Assembly (NCBI GenBank): GCA_910585165.1
Contig: CAJUBX010000076.1
Location: 1 to 11,146, forward strand
Source of the DNA: an uncultured Oscillibacter sp.
GTDB taxonomy: Bacteria; Bacillota; Clostridia; Oscillospirales; Oscillospiraceae
Direction of reading: 5' to 3'
DNA length: 11,146 nucleotides
The notes below the pieces were generated by a model. That model was not told the origin of the DNA. It worked only from the letters and a program-made list of their open reading frames with translations, and did not search any database. Positions 1 through 6,555 of the stretch are shown here, one piece after another. How positions within the stretch are numbered: the stretch's first letter is position 1; every line of letters starts with the position of its first letter. Both the position numbers and the translations under genes were made by a program.

Positions 1-1749
1 CCCGGCATGTGCTGCCTGGGCTTTATGTACGAGTCCGGCCGGGGCGTGGAGCAGAGCTGGGAAACCGCCGTGGAGTGGTACCGCAAGGCCGCCGAAAAGG
101 GATATCCCCGGGCGCTTTGCAACCTGGCCTGGTGCTATGAGCACGGCGAGGGCGTAAAGCGGGACTTTGCCGAGGCCGTCCGGCTCTACCGGGAGGCGGC
201 GGACCAGGAGTATCCCCGGGGCCAGCTGTGCCTGGGCCTCTGCTATGAGCGGGGACGGGGCGTGCCGGCGGACAAGGCCGCCGCCGCAGAGTGGTATCGA
301 AAGGCCGCCGAGCAGGGCGACGAGGACGGAGCGTGCTGCCTGGGCTTTATGTACGAGACCGGCGAGGGTGTGGAGCAGAGCTGGGAAACCGCTGTGGAGT
401 GGTACCGCAAGGCCGCCGAGGGCGGCTTGAGCCGGGGCATGTGCAACTTGGCCTGGTGCTACGAGTACGGCAAAGGCGTGGAGAAAAATCCGGAGGAATC
501 CTTCGTTTGGTACAGCAAGGCGGCGGAGCAGGGGGACCCCCGGGGGCTGTTCAGCGTGGCCCGGGCCTATGACTACGGCGTCGGCGCAGAGAGGGACGCG
601 GAGAAGGCCGCCGAATGGTATCAAAAGGCCGCCGACGCCGGGTCCGCCCCTGCCGCCTGTGATTTGGGCGTTTGCTACGAGCGGGGGGAGGGCGTGCCCC
701 AGAGCTTTGAAAAGGCGGTGGAGCTGTACCGGAAGGCCGCAGAAATGGGCAACGCCCCCGGCCAATGCAACCTGGGCTTTATGTACGAGTCCGGCCAGGG
801 TGTGGAACAGAGCTGGGAGGAAGCGGTGAAGTGGTACAGCGCCGCCGCCCAGCAGGGCTTTCCCCGGGCGATGTGCAACCTGGCCTGGTGCTATGAGACC
901 GGAAACGGCGTGGAGCACAACCTGGCCAGGGCCGTCCACTGGTACCGCAAGGCAGCGGATCAGGGCGATCCCAGGGGCCTTTTCTGCCTGGGCCTTTGCT
1001 ACCGGTACGGCAAGGGCGTGGAGCAGGATGACGCCGAGGCCGCCAGGTGGTATCAAAAGGCGGCGGAGCAGGGCCACACCCGGGCCATGTGCGATCTGGG
1101 CGTTTGCTATGAGTTCGGCGAGGGCGTGGAGGAAAGCCTGGAGCAGGCTGTGGAGCTCTACCGCCAGGCGGCGGATCAGGGCGATCCCATGGGCCGGTGC
1201 AACCTGGGCTATATGTACGAAACAGGCCGGGGCGTGGAGCAGAGCTATGAAAAAGCGGCGGAGCTCTATAAGCTGTCGGCGGAGGCGGGCCATCCCCGGG
1301 CCATGTGCTGCTACGGCTTCTGCTTCGAATCCGGTCAGGGCGTGGAGAAGGACATGGCCGCCGCCGTGGAATGGTACCGGCGGGCCGCCGAGAGCGGGGA
1401 CGCCTCGGGAGCCTGCAACCTGGGGTATCTCTATGAGACCGGAGAGGGCGTGGAGCAGAGCTGGGACCAGGCCGCGTCCTACTACCGCCAGGCGGCGCAG
1501 CGGGGCCAGGCCCGGGGGCAGTACCTCCTGGGCTGGTGCTATGAGCACGGCAAGGGCGTGGCCGCCAGCATGGAGGAGGCCCGGAAGCTGTACGAGGCCG
1601 CAGCCGGGCAGGGCTACCGGCACGCCAAGGAAGCCCTGGAGCGCTTGAAAAGCAGTCCTGCTCCCCAGCCGGAGGCGAAGAGGGCGCCTGAGAAGAAGAA
1701 AGCGGAAAAGGGAGGCTTCCTCAAGGGCCTCTTTGGCGGGAAGAAATAA
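1..1749 (+). CDS. Sel1-repeat (TPR-like) solenoid protein, 5'-truncated by the window
   Basis: The frame is open from base 1 and ends in TAA at 1747-1749. The ATG at 7 lies inside a repeat, so the true start is upstream. From residue 1 (the ATG) there are exactly fifteen 36-residue Sel1 repeats (residues 1-540) with no insertion or deletion. Each has the family's helix-turn-helix pattern: a LG..YE helix, G.GV turn, then A..WY.KAAEQG. A 40-residue tail follows, rich in Pro and Lys and ending GGFLKGLFGGKK. Sel1 repeats are protein-protein interaction scaffolds; no catalytic domain is visible. Many repeats carry Cys at repeat position 2, where the consensus has Tyr, and at position 7, where it has Met, giving about 25 Cys in 580 residues. 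The missing N-terminus hides any signal peptide, so cell location is unknown. It converges with the minus-strand operon and has its own terminator. The fold is certain; the partner and role are not recognised. Confidence 0.93.
   Translation, partial: PGMCCLGFMYESGRGVEQSWETAVEWYRKAAEKGYPRALCNLAWCYEHGEGVKRDFAEAVRLYREAADQEYPRGQLCLGLCYERGRGVPADKAAAAEWYRKAAEQGDEDGACCLGFMYETGEGVEQSWETAVEWYRKAAEGGLSRGMCNLAWCYEYGKGVEKNPEESFVWYSKAAEQGDPRGLFSVARAYDYGVGAERDAEKAAEWYQKAADAGSAPAACDLGVCYERGEGVPQSFEKAVELYRKAAEMGNAPGQCNLGFMYESGQGVEQSWEEAVKWYSAAAQQGFPRAMCNLAWCYETGNGVEHNLARAVHWYRKAADQGDPRGLFCLGLCYRYGKGVEQDDAEAARWYQKAAEQGHTRAMCDLGVCYEFGEGVEESLEQAVELYRQAADQGDPMGRCNLGYMYETGRGVEQSYEKAAELYKLSAEAGHPRAMCCYGFCFESGQGVEKDMAAAVEWYRRAAESGDASGACNLGYLYETGEGVEQSWDQAASYYRQAAQRGQARGQYLLGWCYEHGKGVAASMEEARKLYEAAAGQGYRHAKEALERLKSSPAPQPEAKRAPEKKKAEKGGFLKGLFGGKK
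331..1194 (+). repeat. Two tandem 432-bp blocks, each encoding four Sel1 repeats of types A-B-C-D
   Basis: Sorting the repeats by sequence gives four classes: A (LGFMYE with VEQSW), B (NLAWCYE), C (LGLCY) and D (CDLGVCYE). Bases 331-762 encode A-B-C-D and 763-1194 encode A-B-C-D again; the C member of the first block has diverged most. Before them 7-330 encodes A-B-C, and after them 1195-1746 encodes A-B-A-B plus the tail. At DNA level the A repeats at 10-96 and 334-420 differ at six of 87 positions by eye. This points to growth by duplication of multi-repeat blocks. Confidence 0.7.
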
Positions 1750-1753
1750 TTTG

Positions 1754-1786
1754 AAGCGCCCGGGGCCTGCCGCCCCGGGCGCTTTT
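1754..1786. terminator. Rho-independent terminator between convergent genes
   Basis: An 11-bp perfect GC stem (1756-1766 with 1772-1782) has the five-base loop CTGCC. AA/TT extends it to 13 bp, and TTTT follows on the + strand. It begins 5 bp after the Sel1-gene stop and 11 bp beyond the end of the aminopeptidase gene. On the minus strand the hairpin is followed by a mixed T-rich run (TTCAAATTATTT), so it can plausibly end transcription from both sides, best from the + side. Confidence 0.9.
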
Positions 1787-1796
1787 ATAGTCTTAT

Positions 1797-3209
1797 TTAT
1801 ATGCCCTCTTTCGCCTGGAAGACCGCCTTCATGCCCTTGTAGGTCTCGTAGCAGTCCAACTTGGCGACCGTCTCAAAGGGAGCGTGCATGCTCAGCACCG
1901 GGACCCCCGCGTCCAGGGTGCTGATGTTCCGGTTGGCCATATACATGGCCACGGTGCCGCCGCCGCCGGCGTCCACCTTTCCAAGCTCCGAAATCTGCCA
2001 GATGACCCCGGCCCCGTCAAAGAGCCGCCGGACATAGGCCACGGTTTCCGCGTCCGCGTCGGAGGCCCCGGACTTGCCCCGGGCCCCGGTGTACTTGCAA
2101 AGGCCCACGCCGTAATTCAGCTGGGACTCGTTCCGCTTTTCGAATACGTCGGGGAAGTTGGGATCGTAAGCCGCCGTTACGTCGGCGCTGAGGCAGAAGG
2201 ACTTGGAGAAGCAGGTCCGAAGGGCCGTGTTCTGGGCGGCGCACAGGTCCTCCATAAACGTGTCGAAGGCGGCGGACTGCATGCCCGTCACGCCGTCGGA
2301 GCCGATCTCCTCCTTGTCCGCCAGAATGCACACGGCGGTTCTCGCCGGAGTCTCCTCCAGGTCCAGCAGGGCCTTGAGGGCGGCGTAGGCGCAGACCCGG
2401 TCGTCATGCCCGTAAGCCCCGATGAGGGAGCGGTCCAGGCCGACGTCGCAGGCCTTCACCGCCGGGACGGCCTCCAGCTCCGCAGAGGCGAGATCGTCCT
2501 CCACAATCCCGTATTTCTCGTGCAAAAGCTGCATCACCGCCAGCTTCACCCGGCCGGACTCCTCCTCCCCGCCGATGGGGCGGCTGCCCAGCAGAAGGTT
2601 CAGCGTCTCGCCGGGAACCGCTTCCGCCAGGGGCTTTTTGTTCTGCGCCGCTCCCAGGTGGGGCAGCAGGTCCGTGATGACCAGACGGGGCTCCCCCTCC
2701 TCCTCGCCGATGCGGACGGCCGCTTTGGTTCCATCCTTACGGATGACCACGCCGTGAAGGGCCAGGGGGATGGTCACCCACTGGTACTTGCGGATGCCGC
2801 CGTAATAGTGGGTTTTGAAATACGCCAGCTCGCTGTCCTCATAGAGGGGGTTGGGCTTCAGGTCCAGCCGGGGGGAGTCGATGTGGGCTGCCGCCAGCTG
2901 AACGCCCTCCGCCAGGGGAGCTAGCCCGATGTGGGCCAGCATGACGGCCTTGCCCCGATTGCTGAGATAGAGCTTATCCCCGGCTCTCACCGCCATGCCC
3001 GGCGCATAGGCCCGGTAGCCTGCGTCCTCCGCCAGGCGGAGGACCTCTGCGGCGCAGAGGCGCTCCGTCTTACTCGCGTCCAAAAAGCGCTTGTAGCCGC
3101 CGCAGTACTCCTCCATGGCCTCCCGGTCTGCGGCGGTAAGAATGTCATAGCCGTTTTTCTTCGTGGAGAGGAGCCGGTCCTTCAGCTCCTTGAATTCCTT
3201 TTTTTCCAT
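1797..3209 (-). CDS. M18 family metalloaminopeptidase (aspartyl-aminopeptidase-like)
   Basis: 470 residues, a normal length for the family. M18 enzymes are cytosolic di-zinc aminopeptidases that form dodecameric tetrahedra and release N-terminal, often acidic, residues from peptides. The metal-site motifs appear in order: AAHIDSPR (His109, Asp111), GHDDR (Asp269/270), ADKEEIGS (Glu300/301), SADVT (Asp343) and SMHAPFE (His442). The start is the ATG at 3209 with a perfect AGGAGGT eight bases upstream. There is no signal peptide. It is the last gene of the operon, 13 bp after the Sua5-CoaE gene and ahead of the terminator at 1754-1786. Family assignment is firm. Substrate preference (Asp/Glu versus broader) cannot be read from the sequence, so no symbol is given (bacterial members are often called apeA or apeB). 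Confidence 0.95.
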   Translation of the reverse strand: MEKKEFKELKDRLLSTKKNGYDILTAADREAMEEYCGGYKRFLDASKTERLCAAEVLRLAEDAGYRAYAPGMAVRAGDKLYLSNRGKAVMLAHIGLAPLAEGVQLAAAHIDSPRLDLKPNPLYEDSELAYFKTHYYGGIRKYQWVTIPLALHGVVIRKDGTKAAVRIGEEEGEPRLVITDLLPHLGAAQNKKPLAEAVPGETLNLLLGSRPIGGEEESGRVKLAVMQLLHEKYGIVEDDLASAELEAVPAVKACDVGLDRSLIGAYGHDDRVCAYAALKALLDLEETPARTAVCILADKEEIGSDGVTGMQSAAFDTFMEDLCAAQNTALRTCFSKSFCLSADVTAAYDPNFPDVFEKRNESQLNYGVGLCKYTGARGKSGASDADAETVAYVRRLFDGAGVIWQISELGKVDAGGGGTVAMYMANRNISTLDAGVPVLSMHAPFETVAKLDCYETYKGMKAVFQAKEGI

Positions 3210-3217
3210 AAACCGTT

Positions 3218-3224
3218 ACCTCCT
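3218..3224 (-). promoter_or_regulatory. Ribosome binding site of the M18 aminopeptidase gene, overlapping the upstream stop
   Basis: Minus-strand AGGAGGT lies eight bases before the ATG at 3209. Its first two bases are the last two of the TAG stop codon of the Sua5-CoaE gene (3223-3225). A ribosome terminating there sits on the binding site, which favours re-initiation and coupled expression. Confidence 0.85.
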
Positions 3225-4890
3225 AATTTAATCCGTGCCGCTTTTCCTCCTGGACCGTTTCCACCAGGCGCTCGAAGAACAAATACGCGTCCCGGCGGAA
3301 TTCTTCCGGGGAATCCGTGGCGTTGTTCAGCTCGCAGTCGCACTTGCCCCTGTAGTATTCGTCCTGCTTCTGGGCGCTGATGCGAAGGCGGGCGTACTGC
3401 TCCGTAATATGGTCCCGGGCCATGATCCGCTTTACCCGCAGCTCTGTGGGAGCGGTCACCGCTACCGTGCGGTCGCAGAGGCGGTCCAGGCCGCTTTCAA
3501 AAAGGTTGATGGCGTCCAGGGCGCAGAGGCCGTCGGCGGCCTCCACCATTGCCTCCAGCTCCGGCAGGAGAAAGCGGTTGACAATGCCGTTGAGCTGGTC
3601 CAGCCGGTCCCGCTTGGCGAAGACCTCCTGCCCCAGCTTTTTCCGGTTCAGCTGGCCCTCGGCGGTGAAGACCCCGGGGAAGCGCACGTTGATGGCGTTT
3701 TTGAAGTCCTCGTTCCCATTTAGAACCTGGTGGTAGACCTGGTCGCAGTCAATGACGCTGCCGCCCAGCTCCCGGATGGCCTGGAGGGCGCTGCTCTTGC
3801 CCGCCCCGGTGCCTCCGGTAATCCCCAGGATGATCCGCTGGCTGTCCGCGTTGACGATGTGGAAGCCCGCAGCCTTTTTCAGCCGGTTCCCGATGGCCAT
3901 GCCCAGGCCCCGGTTATCCGGACACTGGGCGAAAATCTCCTCCACGGCGCTGCTGTCGAAGCTCCGCAGGGCCTCGAAAACCCGCTGGGCCTGCATCTGC
4001 TTGTCGCTGCTGGGGCCCAGGGTGCGGACCACCTGCTGGGGAAAGAGGTGGGCGTACTCGTCGAAGCAGATAACGCCGGATTCGGGGCCCGCCTGCCGCT
4101 CAATCTCCCGGGCGGAGGCCATGGGAGAGCCGGTGATCACCGTCACAGGGGCCTTGGGCGCGTAGTGGCGGTACTTCATCCCCGGCGCGCCGGGGCGCTC
4201 GTCCGCCCCCAGGGAGGAGACCACCGCCCGGTCCACGTCCACATGGCCGATGAGCCGCTCGATGTCCTCCACCGGAAGCCCGCCGGGGCGCAGAAGCCGG
4301 GGAGGCTCCCGGGTCAGGTCCAGCACCGTGGATTCCACCCCCACGGCGCAGCTCCCCCCGTCAATCACCATGTCCACCCGGCCGCCCACGTCCTCCAGCA
4401 CATCCTGGGCCGTAGTGCAGCTGGGACGGCCGGAGGTGTTGGCGCTGGGGGCGGCGATGGCCATCCCCGCCTCCCGGATGATGGCCAGGGTGACCGGGTG
4501 GTTGGGGCAGCGGACGCCCACGGTGTTCAGTCCCGCCGTGGTCTCGTTGGGGACGGAGGGCTGGCGTTTGAGAATCATGGTCAGGGGCCCCGGCCAGAAC
4601 TTCCGCGCCAGGGTGTAGGCCACCGGGGGAATGTCCTCGCAGTACCGGGGCAGCCATTGGGGCCCGGTGACGTGGAGAATCAGGGGGTTGTCCTGGGGCC
4701 GTCCCTTCACCTCGAAAATGCGCCGGACGGCGGCGGGGTTGGTTCCGTCGGCTCCCAGACCGTACACCGTCTCCGTGGGGATGCCCACCAGCCCCCCCTC
4801 CCGGAGAATCTTGGCGGCGGCGGAAATCTTGTCCTCGATCTCCTTTTGCTGTCCCTTGGTGTCCCGCAAGTCGTAATAAATCGTCTGCAT
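3223..4890 (-). CDS. Fused L-threonylcarbamoyladenylate synthase (Sua5/TsaC) and dephospho-CoA kinase (CoaE)
   Basis: One uninterrupted frame of 555 residues carries two enzymes. Residues 1-345 are a full Sua5-type protein: YrdC core with PTETVYGLGAD (38-48), KGRP (62-65) and SAN (149-151), the interdomain PGMKYRHYAPKAP (236-248), and the Sua5 C-terminal domain ending GLGMAIGNRLKKAAG. It makes threonylcarbamoyl-AMP from Thr, bicarbonate and ATP for tRNA t6A37. Residues 351-550 are CoaE-like, the last step of CoA synthesis: Walker A GGTGAGKS (359-366), DCD (381-383), LFESG (463-467), RIMARD (488-493) and RISAQ (503-507). The ATG at 4890 is chosen because it has AGAGG eight bases upstream and begins the family's N-terminus; the frame stays open to 5115 only as a shadow of prfA. 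The gene starts 44 bp after prfA. It ends in TAG, which needs release factor 1. Both halves look intact; the CoaE half is the more divergent. Confidence 0.92.
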   Translation of the reverse strand: MQTIYYDLRDTKGQQKEIEDKISAAAKILREGGLVGIPTETVYGLGADGTNPAAVRRIFEVKGRPQDNPLILHVTGPQWLPRYCEDIPPVAYTLARKFWPGPLTMILKRQPSVPNETTAGLNTVGVRCPNHPVTLAIIREAGMAIAAPSANTSGRPSCTTAQDVLEDVGGRVDMVIDGGSCAVGVESTVLDLTREPPRLLRPGGLPVEDIERLIGHVDVDRAVVSSLGADERPGAPGMKYRHYAPKAPVTVITGSPMASAREIERQAGPESGVICFDEYAHLFPQQVVRTLGPSSDKQMQAQRVFEALRSFDSSAVEEIFAQCPDNRGLGMAIGNRLKKAAGFHIVNADSQRIILGITGGTGAGKSSALQAIRELGGSVIDCDQVYHQVLNGNEDFKNAINVRFPGVFTAEGQLNRKKLGQEVFAKRDRLDQLNGIVNRFLLPELEAMVEAADGLCALDAINLFESGLDRLCDRTVAVTAPTELRVKRIMARDHITEQYARLRISAQKQDEYYRGKCDCELNNATDSPEEFRRDAYLFFERLVETVQEEKRHGLN

Positions 4891-4934
4891 ATGCTTCGCC
4901 TCTATCTCTTTCCGGGCGGGGGTTCCCGCCGCTG

Positions 4935-5993
4935 TCAACCGTCTTCGTTTCTCAGCCGCTCCGCCGTGTCCGCCGCGGCCAGGGCGTCGATAATCTCGTC
5001 CAAATCGCCGCTCAGCACCGCGCCCAGCCGGTATACCGTCAGTCCGATCCGGTGCTCCACCACCTGGCTCTGGAGAAAACGGTAGGTGCGGATTTTCTCG
5101 CTGCGCCAGCCGCATCCCACCTGGCTTCTCCGCTCCGAGGCGGCGGCGGCGTTTCGCTTCTCCCGCTCCCGCTGGTAGAGCCGGGAGCGGAGGACCCGCA
5201 TGGCCTTGTCCCGGTTCTTGTACTGGCTCCGCTCGTCCTGGCAGGTCACCACCGTCCCCGTAGGCAGGTGGGTGATGCGGATGGCGGACTCGGTTTTGTT
5301 GATGTGCTGCCCCCCCGCGCCGGAGGAGCGGTAGGTGTCAATCTGCAAATCTCCGGGATCGATCTCCACATCCACCTCCTCCGCCTCCGGCAGCACCGCC
5401 ACGGTGGCCGTACTGGTCTGGATGCGGCCGCCGGACTCCGTCTGGGGCACCCGCTTCACCTGGTGGACGCCGCTTTCAAATTTCAGGCGGGAGAACACGT
5501 CCTCCCCCTCCACCAGAACCACGGCCTCCTTTATTCCCCCAAGCTCCGTCTCGCTGGCGCTGAGGATTTCCGTCCGCCAGCCCCGGCGCTGGGCGTACAT
5601 GGTGTACATCCGCAGCAGCTCCCCGGCGAACAGAGCCGCCTCCTCGCCGCCTACGCCGGCCCGGATTTCCAGGACGACGTTCCGCCCGTCGCTGGGGTCC
5701 CGGGGCAGGAGAAGCCGTTTCAGCTCCCCCCGGAGGCGCTCCGCCTCCGCCTTGGCGGCGGACAGTTCCTCCTGGGCCAGGACTTTCAGCTCCGGGTCCC
5801 GGAGGAGGGACTCCGCCTCCTTCCGGCGGCGCTCCGCCGCCTCCAGGGCTTCGGCGGCCTCCACCACCGGCGTCAGCTCCTTCAATTCCCGCTGAATGGC
5901 CGCCAGGTTCCCGCCGCCGTAGACGGCGGGGTCCGCCAGCCGGGCCTCCAGCTCCTCCCGCCGGACCGCCAGCTTTTTTAGTTTCTCCAGCAT
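4935..5993 (-). CDS. prfA: Peptide chain release factor 1 (RF1)
   Basis: 352 residues, full length. RF1 reads UAA and UAG in the ribosomal A site and triggers peptide release. The class is set by the P-x-T tripeptide (Pro183-Gln-Thr185 in RVPQTE) instead of the SPF of RF2. The catalytic GGQ is at 227-229 in SSGAGGQHINKT, and the 105-120 stretch is the usual LEIRAGVGGEEA. The start is the ATG at 5993 with GGGAG seven bases upstream. Two regions are unusual. The RIHTS motif reads RIQTS, with Gln192 replacing a His that stacks on the stop codon. The block normally near GDRSEKIRTYNFPQ.RVTDHRI has Trp, Arg, Leu, Gln, Val and Glu substitutions (residues 296-313). The gene ends in TGA, an RF2 codon. 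The GGQ methylase gene prmC, often next to prfA in Firmicutes, is absent here; the t6A synthase gene follows directly. Confidence 0.95.
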   Translation of the reverse strand: MLEKLKKLAVRREELEARLADPAVYGGGNLAAIQRELKELTPVVEAAEALEAAERRRKEAESLLRDPELKVLAQEELSAAKAEAERLRGELKRLLLPRDPSDGRNVVLEIRAGVGGEEAALFAGELLRMYTMYAQRRGWRTEILSASETELGGIKEAVVLVEGEDVFSRLKFESGVHQVKRVPQTESGGRIQTSTATVAVLPEAEEVDVEIDPGDLQIDTYRSSGAGGQHINKTESAIRITHLPTGTVVTCQDERSQYKNRDKAMRVLRSRLYQREREKRNAAAASERRSQVGCGWRSEKIRTYRFLQSQVVEHRIGLTVYRLGAVLSGDLDEIIDALAAADTAERLRNEDG

Positions 5994-6038
5994 AGCATTT
6001 CTCCCGGGAAAAAATATAGTCGCGGAAACAGAGAAAAC

Positions 6039-6536
6039 TTACCGCCCGTTGGTCTGCAAAAATTCCTGGGTCTGGCGGAGGAACTCCTCCTGCCAGAAGG
6101 CGTAGCCCACGGAGCCGCTCCGCAGCGACACCGCCGTCCGGTGCCCGCAGGGGACGTAACGGTCCATCTGCTCGAAAATCTCCTCGTTCTTGTCCTCACA
6201 GCCCCGGGTCAGCACGTAGGAGGCGTTGCGGAGCTGTTTTCCGTTTTCCTTCAAAAAGCTCCGCACCACGGAGCTGCACCGCCCCGCCCACACCGGGGTC
6301 CCCACAATGACCAGCCGGTAGTCCGTCAGGGGGAAGCGGGCGGCGCATTTCACGCTTGGCAGCGTCCGGCGCATGGCGTCCACGCCGCACCGGAGCCAGC
6401 CGCCCCAGCCGCTGCGGTCCACGCTGTCCTGAAGCTCCTGAAGCTCCGCCCCCAGGGCCTTGGAGATTTCCTCCATGGCCGCCCGGGTATGGCCCGTCCG
6501 GGAATAGTACACGCACAGCACGTTGTTCCATGCCAC
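6039..6536 (-). CDS. Short-chain flavodoxin / flavodoxin-like protein
   Basis: 165 residues from the chosen GTG start. Flavodoxins are cytosolic FMN proteins that carry electrons or act as small oxidoreductases. The FMN phosphate loop S-R-T-G-H-T (12-17) follows the first beta strand, LCVYYSRTGHT. A second cofactor loop, GTPVWAG, is at 79-85 with Trp83 placed to flank the flavin. No iron-sulfur motif or fused partner is seen, and the redox partner cannot be inferred from the neighbours. The frame also allows a TTG start at 6563 that would overlap the upstream gene. GTG 6536 is preferred because AGGAG stands before it and because flavodoxins begin only a few residues before the first strand. 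It lies 19 bp after the DUF218 gene and 45 bp before prfA. The stop is TAA. Confidence 0.88.
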   Translation of the reverse strand: MAWNNVLCVYYSRTGHTRAAMEEISKALGAELQELQDSVDRSGWGGWLRCGVDAMRRTLPSVKCAARFPLTDYRLVIVGTPVWAGRCSSVVRSFLKENGKQLRNASYVLTRGCEDKNEEIFEQMDRYVPCGHRTAVSLRSGSVGYAFWQEEFLRQTQEFLQTNGR

Positions 6537-6546
6537 TTGGCGCTCA

Positions 6547-6553
6547 TCTCCTT
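6547..6553 (-). promoter_or_regulatory. Ribosome binding site deciding the flavodoxin start
   Basis: Minus-strand AAGGAGA ends just before an ATGAG that is out of frame with the flavodoxin. The in-frame GTG at 6536 is 11 bases downstream of the AGGAG core, slightly long but usable. The site follows the TGA of the upstream DUF218 gene (6556-6558) by two bases, which suggests coupled translation. The alternative in-frame TTG at 6563 has no purine-rich site before it. Confidence 0.6.
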
Positions 6554-6555
6554 CA

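Noticed and set aside
1..1620. Periodic DNA repeats that might suggest a CRISPR or satellite array
   Set aside because: The period is 108 bp in frame, every unit translates into a Sel1 repeat, and there are no unrelated spacers.
1884..2924. Long + strand open frame (346 codons) opposite the M18 aminopeptidase gene
   Set aside because: Antisense shadow in GC-rich DNA. Its translation is low-complexity Gly/Val/His/Gln-rich with no family, while the opposite strand encodes every M18 metal-site motif.
3730..5085. Long + strand open frame (451 codons) opposite the Sua5-CoaE gene
   Set aside because: Same reason: stop-free antisense of a GC-rich gene, with no recognisable domain and no ribosome binding site of note.
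4891..5115. N-terminal extension of the Sua5-CoaE frame, 75 codons upstream
   Set aside because: It overlaps the end of prfA in another frame, its translation is Arg/Gly-rich with no domain, and the ATG at 4890 has a ribosome binding site and begins the known family N-terminus.
4935..5993. Possibility that the release factor is RF2 or a rescue-type PrfH
   Set aside because: It has PxT (PQT) and not SPF, the full N-terminal domain and a 352-residue length, all typical of RF1.
6008..6020. TATATT before prfA as an internal promoter
   Set aside because: The AT-rich stretch is isolated and the -35 region (about TAAGTT) is weak. It is not enough to annotate.
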